Assembly: GCA_022419385.1 (NCBI GenBank)
Contig: JAJUBI010000002.1
Span: forward strand, 3,224,001 to 3,288,000
Length of the DNA stretch: 64,000 bases
Direction of reading: 5' to 3'
DNA from: Paraconiothyrium sp. Pb-2020
Lineage: Eukaryota > Ascomycota > Dothideomycetes > Pleosporales > Didymosphaeriaceae
Made by a program: the position numbers and the translations under genes. Numbering within the stretch: position 1 is the first letter of the stretch; each line of letters opens with the position of its first letter. The notes under the pieces were generated by a model. That model searched no databases and had not been told where the DNA came from. It saw only the letters and a list, made by a program, of their open reading frames with translations. Below, piece after piece: positions 12,090-22,875 of this stretch.

Positions 12090-13577
12090 GGAGCGGCTTA
12101 CCATGCTCTGGTCGCAATATTCCTAGCTGGCCGATAGTGACATAGTCCTATAGTTGCGAAGTATCGGTAAAGGTTTCGCGAACAATTAACTGCCTGTCCG
12201 GCTTGTCGACCACAATTATCGTAGCCTTCTCCGTTGCGAACATATGAGAATGCTAGCCAGTGTAGGCGCTGCCTTGATATCCTAATGGTCGTCGAAGCTC
12301 TTGCGAGGCTCGAGCTTGTTAAGAAATGAGATGGTTAAGGCATCTTTCAAGGACATCTTATATATTTGACCAGTCTTAGCATGTCTGATGATAGATAGTG
12401 AGCTTACCGCTTACCATTCGTAGAATTTCTGATCCTCAGAAGATGTCTATGCGCAATGGGCTGTTGGGCGTTGGTTGGTGATAACACTGAACGATGCTGG
12501 GGAGGTGAGTGGAGCTGGCGGTATATAGTGGAAAAAGTCTCTCTCCCCAATGAGAAGAGGTCTCATGTCTTTAGGAGGTTTGCCAACGTTGTGCGAAGTT
12601 GTAACGGGGTAAAGCTCTTCGAAGGTCGTGCGTGGATTCTCTACAGAACCGTTGATCGTGAGAGCATAGCCAAACACTTCCGTCCCCTTGGCAGTGTTAG
12701 AGCTCTAAAGGTCGCCTTTCGCTCCACCAGCTCTCATCAAAGGGTATAGAGGGTTATCAGCATCGGCTGGGCTGCCCTTGGTCCAATTGACCGAAGACTG
12801 CCCTCGGTCCGGGGTAGGCGTACGTGTCGAATGGAGTAGCTGCCTTGGACTCGTTGTTTTGGATCCACCACACATAACGAAGCGCATCGATCGCGACCGA
12901 ACTGAACTGACTGATCTTCATCATGTAACCAAATCGAGCGACTGTTCACCGTTTGGCATCAAATCATGAGCCCCGGAGAAATCCTGGTATATAATATAGA
13001 GAGCTTGTAACGAGCCGGAGAGTCCCCAGACACGACTACCAGCTTCAAGATGTTCAGGTACGTGCCTTGCAGCTTCCCGTGACAGGAAATCATGTTGTGT
13101 TTTTTGTAGTGCCGTTGTACGAGCATATCGAGCGTTAACTATAGTACGTGCATGCGGAGCTCATTGAGGCACCGATTAAATCGGTCTGCATCATCCATCC
13201 GAATGGTGCGTAGCCCTTTCCTGAAGTATTCGAGGGACCTCGTGGGTGTCTGGTCGTCTGGTCGTCCGATTGCAGTCTAGGAATTGCTTAGGTTCTCTAA
13301 AATTCCGCCTGCCTATCAAGCCCCAATCTTCCTTTGTTGAAAAGATAAGTGCTGGAAAGCTCTTCATTTGACTTATGAAATGCGTTGTCGGAAGGGAGGC
13401 GAACTGTGATCTTGCCTTTGTGATGAACCTTGTAGTCGTACGAGAAAGAAGTATTGACGCCGTTGTCAATGATACTTGGAAAGTCCAAAGAAATGCCACG
13501 TTGCAATGTGGTAGTCGAAGATGAGAACGGCAGCTTATGTCGAGTCGTATTACGGCGATGTATACGACGGTACTAGT
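12090..13577 (-). pseudogene. Decayed protein-coding remnant, family unknown
   Basis: On the minus strand several runs read like real protein but lie in different frames and are broken by stops. From 5' to 3' these are: 13577-13297 (LPFSSSTTTLQRGISLDFPS...), about 13195-13140 (DADRFNRCLNELRMHVL), about 12790-12705 (TKGSPADADNPLYPLMRAGG), 12677-12447 (MFGYALTINGSVENPRTTF...), about 12390-12284 (AKTGQIYKMSLKDALTISFL) and 12243 to about 12090 (FATEKATIIVVDKPDRQLIV...). At least four of the interrupting stops are TAG, which could come from CAG by C-to-T change. No family is recognised and no intact start-to-stop model can be built. The alternative is chance frames, but the composition of the runs argues against that. 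Confidence 0.33.
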
Positions 13578-13821
13578 CTATCCCTGTAGGATCGAGCGGT
13601 TGCCGACGTTCTACACTTGCATGCTGCGGGAGCTTCGAGTGTTGAAGTATTGGAGACTCAATGCATGGTGAGGATTACCCGGCAAACTGAAGCTCTTGAA
13701 TAAGGTGAATCTTCAGCTGCTTTAGTGTCTTCGCTCCTATTCTTTCCTGCCGTACTGAGAAAGTCGCTGACAAGTACAAAGTCAATGACGAGTAGTAATT
13801 TTGTTTGACATCCAGAACCCC

Positions 13822-15733
13822 CTAGGCGTCCGTCGTATGGTTAGGCATTTTGACTAGCCAGTTTTCCCAAAATCTTACTCCTTCGAGGCCCTGTTCTCGA
13901 GATAAGGCGCCCGCTTCTTCAGCCATCTCGAGCTCTTCGGTGGCCACTCCGACGCTCCAACCAAATCGTTCCGCAGTTTCCTGCGCCGTAACCCCTTTCC
14001 CGAACACTTGTACATCCCACAGCACATCTGTAGCCGACTCCTTGTGTAGCTCTTTGAGCCATGTGAGGAGACTTGCGATGGTCTTCTCGTCTGTACGGTC
14101 GCGGCCTTGCACCACAAGAAGCCCGCTTTTAAACTGTCGTAGGCGGACGGGCAGTTTTAGTTTATCCCACAATCGTGCCGCTTTCTCGAAGTCGGCTGGA
14201 CTGACCAGTTCTACACCGCCTCTAGCACGGTTGAACACGGCCCAGAGATCGACTAGTGTCACGATGCCGCCTTCTCGCCGTAATATTCCGCGCGTGTCGT
14301 CTGTCAGCCATTCCGCGAGATTCCTGGATAGCTCTGAGACGTAGAGTGATTCCGAACCTGATCCGGATCCGAGCATATCTCTCGTTGTTACGAGACCCAA
14401 AGCAGAAGCAGATTGCGATGCCAGGACGTTCGCATCAGAACTTCCATTACCGCCTAGATTTGCTTGGGAGGAGAACTGCTCAGCAAGCGCAATGATCTCC
14501 TTAGCGGACGTCATCAAAGCCTCTAGGTCCTCGAAAGCGCCTCCAATAACAGCTTCGTTGTTGCGTTTTTGCTCGAGGCCTCTCCGTTCCAGACCAGCTA
14601 TTCCGACAACTTTGTTACGTGCGAGATCGACTGCTGGAGCATCTGCATTGTTTGAGTAGGCGTCATCGAACGAGCCTGATGCTGGTCGCGGTTTTGGGAT
14701 CGGTGGTGCGCTCTGGAGAAGCCATTTCCGCTGCACGAGCGCGTTCTTCAGACGCTCATGAAATATCTTGTCGCCGCCACCACGAAACGAGAATTTGATG
14801 GATTGAATAGTCTCATGTTTCAGAGGACTAATGAGAGAGGGACCCGGAGACTCGGCCCGCCCAAATTGCTGAGGTACATCCAGCCTTTTGTCTATTGCGC
14901 ATCCGATTGGGCCTCCACACATTTCACAAGTTGTCAATGAAGGGTGGTTTTGGAAGGTGCAGCGTGAGCATGAAATCGCGCCAGAACCCGAGAAACCAAC
15001 ACTTTCACTGCCAGCAGCCGAAGTGGGCAGAGCTCCGTCGTTGTAGCTAGAAGGTGGATCTGTTGTTTGCCGGTTCGAGATCGCAGATATTGCAGCCTTT
15101 ACCACATGCACTAGTGGAGGCTTTATGCCACATGCAAGACATGGTGGCAATGGTGTGCGAGCGTTCGCAGTAGCAGGGTCGAAGTTCGATGGAACTGGGT
15201 TCGAGAACGAGCATATTGGGCAGACCCACGTTGCGCTGACAAGTGTCGCAGCTGCAGGTGCAGGACTCCCTCGCCTGTCGGCCGTGGTGCCTGCATTACT
15301 TGTGGCGCCCGGAGCCCTTGACAGCTGCTTAGACGGCTTAGGGTAAAGTGTGATCTTGGGAGACGATTTAAGAAAGCCAGCCTATACGATCAGTTAGTTA
15401 TGTGCGTACATGTCTGCTAAGAAGCACATAGCTTACGTAGTACTCGTGTCGCTCTATGTCTTTCAGATAGATGGCTACGGAATTTTGTCGTGGCTCGTTG
15501 TGATCTACATAGCATGCCCGATGCGAAGTCAAGTACGCCTGTCCATTCTGATATTGCGGGATCTTGTATTTGCTATGCCGACGCGGTCAATATGGTATGG
15601 AGCAAGCAGCAGGCATGCGGGCATTCACATACCCCTCATATAAGCCAACAGCATCTTGTACAAATAAGAGCGTTTCTTCCGGCAGCAAAGATGGGCGCAA
15701 TGCCGTCGTAAGGTCGAGCTGATGCAAAAACAT
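13822..15733 (-). CDS. VPS36: ESCRT-II subunit Vps36
   Basis: Vps36 binds phosphoinositide and ubiquitin on endosomes and, with Vps22 and Vps25, sorts cargo into multivesicular bodies. Exons are 15733-15633, 15572-15437 and 15381-13822, with 60- and 55-nt GT-AG introns; the second has a perfect CTAAC branch site. The protein is 598 aa. The N-terminus (MFLHQLDLTTALRP, QNGQAYLTSHRACYVDH) starts the GLUE domain. As in yeast, the GLUE domain is split by two NZF zinc fingers: C133/C136 with C160/C163, and C217/C220 with C231/C234. The second half of GLUE (IKFSFRGGGDKIFHERLKNAL) follows. The C-terminal winged-helix region (EDLEALMTSAKEIIALAEQF to the end) is the EAP30 domain. The first ATG in the spliced frame is used. 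Confidence 0.95.
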
Positions 15734-16023
15734 TCAGTCCTTGCATTGGGAAATGTTGCCTGAAGCTACGAGTACAGACGAGCTTCGGGGCGGCATGCGG
15801 CCTTCACTGGTTCTCCAGCCCCTCCTTGTCATTGGCGCGTCCCGATTAGGCAAGAGCGCTCTTGGCTTCGAACCCGCACAACTCGTCTCACCGCACTCCC
15901 GCTCTTTGTTCACCATCGATCCCGCTCCATAACCGCCCCGGCGACTCCCTCACTCGCGCTCACTCGTAAGCTACTCACTTGATCCACAGCCGTTGTTCCC
16001 TTTGCAATTTCCTCGGCCGCGAG
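15734..16023. promoter_or_regulatory. Shared promoter region of VPS36 and THP3
   Basis: There are 290 bp between two divergent start codons. No TATA-like element stands out. The assignment rests on arrangement alone. Confidence 0.5.
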
Positions 16024-17655
16024 ATGGCGCTGCCAACCTCCACCTCCACCGTGGCGTGGTCGAACCCGCTGCAACCACCTGCCTACAATTCCGTCGCCGC
16101 GCGCACGACTCTGGCGAGGCCTCCGCCTGCCCAAGTAGGTCACAGCGACACTCCAATGCGCGGCCCCGCTTTTGACGCTTCGTCGCAGCCAATAGCCGCA
16201 CCGTCCGAAAAGCCGCAGAAGGTGGAGTGGACACCGGAGGTCCGCGAATACGTCGGACGTGCTTTCGAGGCTGAGAATGCCATCACTGGTATCTCTAGGG
16301 AAGATACCACGAAGAAACTGAAGGACGTCATCAGCTTCTTTGCTGAACGGAGCCAGCTTGAGAGTGTCGACTGGTCTACATATCCTTTACCACAAGAAAT
16401 TCTTCGGGACGAGCGCGCGGCCGCGTGGGTTCAGACCCAGAACACCCCATTCCCCTCTTCTCCTAACGGCCTCGCTAATTCCGCGTTTGACACGCCTCCA
16501 TCTAAGAAGCGCAAGTCGCAAGATAAGACCGACCTGTTGGAACCCGCAGACATGTCTGTCCCGCCTTGGCGCCGAACTAACCTAGAATCTCGCATCACAT
16601 ACACCAATGGCCACAACGACAAGCGTCACAAAAAGAATGCGCTGTCCGGGGATGTCTCTAGTAAGTTCGATCAGGCTGACCTGGAAAGGCGCAAGCAGCG
16701 TTTCCAGCTTGGCAAAAACGGCGTTTCTTCGGCACCACCATGGAATTCCACTAAGCCTGATTCCAATGCAGATATGGACAATGCCCCATGTGTGGGTACC
16801 AACATGAGTCTCGAGAAAAGCTACTTCCGTTTGACAGCGCCCCCTAAACCGGAGACTGTGCGACCTCAACACGTGCTCGAAAAGACCCTCACAATGCTGC
16901 GAAAGAAATGGAAGGCCGAAAAGCATTATGGCTACATGTGCAACCAGTTCAAATCGTTACGTCAGGACCTTACCGTGCAGCATATCAAGAATGACTTTAC
17001 CGTAAAAGTCTATGAAACTCACGCCCGGATTGCATTGGAACAGGGGGATATGGGTGAGTATAACCAGTGCCAGACGCAGCTGAAGGCATTATATTCGCAA
17101 AACTTGCCTGGCAGACCGGACGAATTCACCGCGTATCGCGTCCTCTACTTTGTGTACACGTGCAACAAGACCGACATGAACGACTTGTTGGCAGAATTAA
17201 CCCCAGCAGACAAAATCAAACCGGAGATCAAACATGCAATTGACGTTCGCTCATCGTTGGCCGTCGGCAACTACCATAAGTTCTTTAGACTGTACAACAT
17301 CGCACCGAATATGGGTGCGTACTTGATGGACATGTTCATCGAGCGCGAGCGCTTGCATGCCCTCGCTAATATCTCTAGAGCGTATGTAAGATTTGCTGTT
17401 TCAACTGAAGACCTGCTGACTGGATGCAGATATATGAATGTCGGGCTGCGTTTCCTTACGGATGAACTCCAATTCGGAGACGATGATGAATGCCGTGAAT
17501 TCCTTGAGTCCCACGGTGCTTCACAATTCATCGACAAAAGACTCGACAACCACGGCAAATCCCAATTCCGTGTCAAAGTGAAGGAGGCTGCGTCCGTGTT
17601 TGAAAGCCATCGTCAGGCTGCGTTTGCCTTGGTAGACATCAAAGGCCAGAAATGA
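16024..17655 (+). CDS. THP3: SAC3/GANP-family protein Thp3 (LENG8-like)
   Basis: Thp3-type proteins carry a SAC3/GANP PCI-like domain and act in transcription elongation and mRNA processing; yeast Thp3 partners with Csn12. Exons are 16024-17381 and 17430-17655, giving 527 aa. The 48-nt intron has no in-frame stop, so unspliced reading would add 16 residues; splicing gives NISRAYMNVGLRFLTDEL, the family pattern. The N-terminal half is Pro/Ser-rich and basic, with a nuclear-localisation-like PPSKKRKSQDK. The PCI-like part covers roughly residues 280-510: VLEKTLTMLRKKW, YMCNQFKSLRQDLTVQHI, VYETHARIALEQGDMGEYNQC. The start is the first in-frame ATG (MALPTSTST). Family assignment is firm; orthology to yeast Thp3 rather than a sister SAC3 paralogue is likely. 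Confidence 0.88.
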   Translation: MALPTSTSTVAWSNPLQPPAYNSVAARTTLARPPPAQVGHSDTPMRGPAFDASSQPIAAPSEKPQKVEWTPEVREYVGRAFEAENAITGISREDTTKKLKDVISFFAERSQLESVDWSTYPLPQEILRDERAAAWVQTQNTPFPSSPNGLANSAFDTPPSKKRKSQDKTDLLEPADMSVPPWRRTNLESRITYTNGHNDKRHKKNALSGDVSSKFDQADLERRKQRFQLGKNGVSSAPPWNSTKPDSNADMDNAPCVGTNMSLEKSYFRLTAPPKPETVRPQHVLEKTLTMLRKKWKAEKHYGYMCNQFKSLRQDLTVQHIKNDFTVKVYETHARIALEQGDMGEYNQCQTQLKALYSQNLPGRPDEFTAYRVLYFVYTCNKTDMNDLLAELTPADKIKPEIKHAIDVRSSLAVGNYHKFFRLYNIAPNMGAYLMDMFIERERLHALANISRAYVRFAVSTEDLLTGCRYMNVGLRFLTDELQFGDDDECREFLESHGASQFIDKRLDNHGKSQFRVKVKEAASVFESHRQAAFALVDIKGQK

Positions 17656-19480
17656 GTTGATCGAACGGTTTCGATGCGATTCGTAACCTCGAGGCTCCCC
17701 TACTCAAATTATTGTGCACTTTTCATATCTTGTACGGTACCCTGCGCCACTTCCCTACGTCATCATTCTGGTCGCCCAGAAACCGACGCAGGCTTTTTAG
17801 ACAACGATCACCCGGTAGTCCCTTACTTGTTTGCTGTTCTCAAACCACCGGAACGCGGGGAAGCCGCTTCATGCGACATTGTACGAACGTTCTAGCACCC
17901 GCATTCCCATACACGAGACGTTTGGGAATTCTTTTCTCGGATTACTCCATACTCAAGTGAAGCCACGTCGACCCCTTTCGTACGTCATGTCTGTAATACG
18001 GGCCTGTTCAAGGAAACAACGGGATGCAAAAAAGATGGGACCCAAATTGGTGGGACGAACAGTAGGGATGTGGGCGCAGTTCCGGCTCCCGGACACCACG
18101 GGACTATTGTCTCATCGTCGCAGGCATCAGCGGCTGAAGAAATGTCCGACTCACACGTGGGACAGGACGCCAGCACGACTATTCACTTTCCCAACTAGGC
18201 AAGTATTCATCCGCGAAATCGATTGGCCCCCGACACACTCGCACGACGTCGCTTCTCTCTCCAAAGTGACATTAATTGGATGTAGCGTCGCAATCGGCGG
18301 CAAGTTGACCTCGGTGTTTGCACCAGTCGATCCGTTCAAGAAGAGGACGCTCTTTGTGGGTTTCGTTGGCGCGCCGGTAGAGCCAATGGGATGTGGAAGA
18401 TGGGCTTTTCGAGTCGCGATTCGCTGGGGCTAGTCTGTAGCAACGGCGCGCCGATTCCTTATTTAGCAGGAGGCGTAAGCAGAGAGTAAAGTGAATACAT
18501 GCACTGGTCTACAAACGTTGCAAGTTCATGAACAGCGCGTAGCTAACGCGCTGAACTGGCGGACATGTCGCGTGTATGCCAATTTTGGGGTTTGTGGAGC
18601 GAGGCTGAGGGGTTGCGGACACGCAAATCCTAGTAGGATGCCCAATGCGACGGACTTTGATGTGCACGAAAAACAGCTGCGGTGTCTAATGGGTAGTGCT
18701 CGGTGTGAAAACACGGCGGCCATGCCGAGGGCCACAGCTATGCATTGATTCTGAAGACCCAAAGAGCGACAGTTTGGGCAGCATGCACGGCGCCCATGGT
18801 ATACTCTGGAACTTAAGCGTCTTCACTGGCGCACACGGTTGAAGACTGCGGATTACAACGCCTGACAGCGGACCTGCATCCGCTAGGTGGCGTCGGGTGG
18901 AGGCGTGGATCTGTGAAGTCTCCACCGTTCGCGCCGGGCGTTGCAAGTACTCATTCCTTGGGGCTTTCATTGTCTGGCCGTTGTCGTCACGCAGCCTCGG
19001 AATCCCGCCGCGACAAAGACAATTCACCCTGTCCGCCAGCTGCGCCGCCGGGCCCTTGTCCGATTGCTGCTGTATCAGCCACGCCGTTCGGCGGAGGGCT
19101 AGCATTTGCAATTGCGTACAGCGGTGGCACACGCATAACGTACACACTCGCCCTCATTACTGTCGCTTCCTGCAACCCGACACACGACGACGTGCTAAGA
19201 GCGACGACTCCACCGAGCACCTGCAGCCCTACATTCACTGCTGCGACGAGTGCGCATCACAGCGCACGGCCCTGGCGAGCCGCTGCTCATTTCCTCAAGC
19301 CTCCCTCCCCACGCGGCCCAAGCACACAGGCCAGCCTGCCGGTTCCCATCTTGGGCGCTGTCCTTCGTTCACCAGCGCGACTCCGCACGCACACGTCCAC
19401 CGCATCCCGTCTTCCTCCCGTCTTCCCGCCTTCACTCGAGCCTGCTGCCGTCGCGATAGCAACCGCCGGGACTGCCTGCC
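17656..19480. other. Intergenic, BEM1 upstream region
   Basis: This 1.8-kb stretch lies between the Thp3 stop and the Bem1 start. The last 500 bp are C-rich and probably the Bem1 promoter and leader. Two copies of the palindrome GGCGCGCC lie 77 bp apart (18368-18375 and 18445-18452). Frames on the minus strand at about 18000-18430 are open but lack a start codon and resemble nothing I know. Confidence 0.4.
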
Positions 19481-21634
19481 ATGAAGGTACCTACGCGCCC
19501 GCCCTCACCGCCGAGTCATGCCGTCACCAGCGCTAACGTGCTCCCAGTTCGTTCGAAGATCGGTGAAGGGGGAGAAGGATACGCGGCCGCACCACATCTC
19601 CATCCCGCCCAAGGACGCTATCGCTATTGTACCTCCAAAGAAAGTGAGTCGCCGCTCGATCTGGAGCTGCCCACCGTTGCCCGGTGCCTGGCGCAGGCTC
19701 TCGTACGCGCCCATCCTCCGCTAACAGCGCCGCAACGCAGGTCATAAAAGCACTCTACGACTACAGCGGCCCGCCCGACGCCGCGCCCAACGCGGGCTTC
19801 CTCAGTTTCTCCACGGGCGACTTCTTGCACGTCATCGGCCGCGAAAACGACAAGGAGTGGTACGAGGCCTGCAATCCGCTACACGGCGCCCGTGGTCTGG
19901 TGCCCGTTACGTATTTTGACGAAGTGGGCAAAACAGTGCGCGATAGCGCCGGCTCTACAAAATCTACACCTGCGAACCAGCCCAACGCACCTCACGATTC
20001 GGGATACCAAGAGCGCAGCATCACCAGCCCGAACAGTACGGATATCAGCAGCGGAAGGATGTCACGGGGAATGGGTGGAATGGGTGGAATGGGTGGAATG
20101 GGTGGAATGGGTGGCATGGGTGGCATGGGCGGCATGGGCGGCATGAGTGGTATGGCCGCTATGATGGGTCTGGGCAAAGGAACGGGCGCCATGGTTTATG
20201 GAATCGTTATGTACGATTTCAAGGCGGAGCGTCCGGACGAATTGGAAGCAAAGGAAGGAGAGGCCATCATTGTCATCGCACAGTCAAACCCAGAGTGGTT
20301 CGTTGCAAAACCGATCACACGACTCGGCGGCCCAGGTCTAATACCGGTATCTTTTATCGAGATTAGGGATATGACAACCGGACAGGCTGTGACTGATCCG
20401 CACGAAGCAGTGCGGCGGGCGGGCGTGCCAAAAGTCGAAGAGTGGAAAAAGATGGCCGCCGACTACAAGAACGGCAGCATACCCCTGGGCAAGCTCGAAA
20501 CTAATTCACAGCAGACGCTGCAGCAAGGTATGGAGCGAATGAGCCTAAGCGGCAAGAGCCAGGCGGGCGGGGCAGCAAATGGAAGCTATGGTCAAGCTGG
20601 TTCGGTGAGTTTTGCCTAATGAGCACACATCAGCTTCCCTATTTGTCTAACTAAGATTATCGCAGGTCTCGTCTCATTCGCGCAGTGGCTCTCTCGCACA
20701 GCAACCTCGCCAGGACCAACGTGCGTCAGGCTCGAACCTCCTTGCACCGGTAAAAGCATGCGTACCCCGGTATTGTTTCGCCGACGACATCTTCTGGTTC
20801 ATTATCGAATGTCAAATGGAGGATGGTCGCCATTGGGAACTGCAGAGGCTGTACCAGGATTTCTACGACCTACAGATCCAGCTCATCGCGACATATCCTC
20901 AAGAAGCCGGCACCACTGGAGGCGAGCGCACACTACCGTTTATGCCCGGTCCAGTGACTTACGTTACGGACAACATCTCCAATGGACGTCGCGCTAACTT
21001 GGATGAATACATTAAGAACCTCCTCAGGCTAGGACCGCACATAACTCGGGGTTTGCTGGTCAAGGGCTTCTTTGCACCCAGGCAAGGAGACTACGAAATT
21101 GACCCAGAGATTGTAGCGCAAGAAGAGTACCGCCTATCGCAGACTTCGGGTCAGTCATCGAACCCTTCGCAGGGCGCATCGCGACAATCATCAGCAGATC
21201 AACTGCAGGCCACTACCCCGCAAACACCATACTCGACAGGATCCAACTTTCCGAACCACCAGCGAGGAATGTCAATGGGCAGCACGCAGGGCGGATTGAA
21301 CCCACCACCACTACAACATCAGCATTCTGGGTTTTCAGGAACATCCACGTCTACTAGTACCGGCGTTGGATCAGCCTTGAAAATCAAAGTGTGGTTCGGA
21401 GAAGACAACTGTGTTGTCATTCGTATGCCGCTATCTCTGAAATACGCTGATCTATATACGAAGCTGAAGGAACGAAGAGCAGTCGAGCATCCTGAAGAGA
21501 GGGATCAAGAGTTGAGTGTGGAGTACAGGGACGAAATGGAGGGCCAGTACTATCCGATTGAAAACGACGAGGATCTGCAGATTGCCGTGGAGAGAAATCC
21601 TAAGCTCTCATTGTCGGTCTTTGCTCAAAGGTAA
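19481..21634 (+). CDS. BEM1: Polarity scaffold Bem1 (Scd2-like)
   Basis: Bem1 is a scaffold linking Cdc42, its exchange factor Cdc24 and PAK kinases at sites of polarised growth. Exons are 19481-19486 (only ATG AAG), 19548-19643, 19741-20604 and 20666-21634, giving 644 aa. Domains in order: SH3-1 at about 35-94 (VIKALYDYSG to LVPVTYFDEV), a Met-Gly-Gly tract at 144-168, SH3-2 at about 182-241 (VYGIVMYDFKAERPDELEAK), PX at about 357-458 (RYCFADDIFWFIIECQMEDG, ending LLVKGFFAPR) and PB1 at about 560-644 (ALKIKVWFGEDNCVVIRMP, with the acidic YPIENDEDLQIAV motif that binds Cdc24). The first exons give MKFVRRSVKGEKDTRPHHI, the conserved Bem1 start, which supports the tiny first exon. The Met-Gly tract between the SH3 domains is the odd part. 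Confidence 0.95.
20068..20145 (+). repeat. In-frame 9-bp tandem repeat in BEM1 (Met-Gly-Gly)n
   Basis: About nine copies of a 9-bp unit encode Gly-Met-Gly. The first five are GGAATGGGT; the rest drift to GGCATGGGT and GGCATGGGC. The unit length keeps the frame, so copy number can change without breaking the protein. The tract lies in the linker between the two SH3 domains. Confidence 0.9.
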
Positions 21635-22875
21635 GCATTTGTGTTTTTCAGCGAACATCCAGCCTGCCAGGTGCTCTTGTTTTTGTGGGAAGCGAATGGT
21701 CGGGGGGTTTTTGCATTGTTTGGACTTTTGGCTATGTGATGAGCAGACGCTGGGTTTTGAATTATGTTGGATGCGGGCAGATGGGGCACAACTGGATGGG
21801 CGGAATCGGAGGGAATATGGAACGACTTCGGATCTGGCACACACGACTCTTCGATTCTTTTCACCACCTTTTCAGCTTTTCGATTTCATGGTTTCTCGGC
21901 AATTACGACTTCACGGCGTTGCAAAATGGGAGAGGATCGAATCCGAGTTTGGCGTATCAGGAGCATCATTGCAAGCGACAGTTGCCTACACCCTATTACT
22001 ACCCCGGACAGTTGTGGATTTACATGCTCATTATGGGAGTACTGGATAAATGCTGCTTACAGGGTGGAGGAAGGATATCCAAAGTCGGATATCAGGTGCG
22101 GACGGGCCGCTTGGTTACTGGGTGGAAGGCCCATTTGGTTGACGGAGTCATTCCACTATTCACCCCTTTAACGTGTCTGCTGATTGAACGTACGTGGGTT
22201 CCCGCACAAACGCATCATCCTTGGCACACATAGGCTATTCGTGTTTGTTTGCGAGCACGCTCGTGGTTTGGTGGGCGTCTTGTTTGAGCCCGTATCATCT
22301 GACAATGGCCACCAAGGTGTCGAACAAGGCCGGAGCTAAGCGATCACAGGCAATTGACGCCATTTTCTTATTACACCGAACACCTGCATCTAGACAGCTA
22401 GAGAGCTCTGCCTGATCTCCACACACCACAGCACAGTCTCGATGTTTACATCGCTCATCCGATGCTACCCTCCCGCGGCTTCCCCAGACCTTCGCGGCTT
22501 TAACGGAACCCGGAGTCGATCGGGTCGCTAAGCGGCCCACGCGCCAATCAAACGCGATTGGAAGGACTCGGTGCGCTTTGGTCCGACTTCGGCGCCTGCG
22601 GGCGCGGTGCGAAAACCGACGCTAAGCTTGTTACGCTGGGGCCTTCGAGATTCAGGGAAGCTAACGTGCGATTGCGAAGTGGATTACTTATTTCATCAGC
22701 GCCATATCCACGCGGACCACGCCCGGTTTTGGAATTCGCTCGTCCCTGCATTGCTTTGGGAAGAGTCAAGACGAGGTTTACTAGATTCGACGAACGAGTC
22801 CTGCGAAAGAAGAGTAAAGAGATACATGCAGCAGCGCAGGGGAGACGACTTTGTCAACCACAGGAGGAGGCTGCA
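21635..22875. other. Intergenic, nothing recognised
   Basis: This stretch holds the Bem1 3' untranslated region and the promoter of the next gene. Overlapping open frames at 21685-22233 have no family resemblance, and those at 22558-22870 run directly into the next coding region without a good start. Confidence 0.4.

Noticed and set aside
12390..12425. Possible short intron in the decayed region (GTAAGC...CAG)
   Set aside because: Only about 30 nt, below the size of the other introns here, so it does not rescue an intact gene model.
18000..18430. Open minus-strand frames reading NGSTGANTEVNLPP and similar
   Set aside because: No start codon, no joining splice sites that give a longer protein, and no likeness to a family.
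18368..18452. Two GGCGCGCC palindromes
   Set aside because: A third copy lies at 4621-4628 and GC palindromes are common; no evidence of function.
21625..21646. GTAAGC...TTTCAG just at the Bem1 stop codon
   Set aside because: Only 21 nt long, too short for an intron; the PB1 domain is already complete at the TAA.
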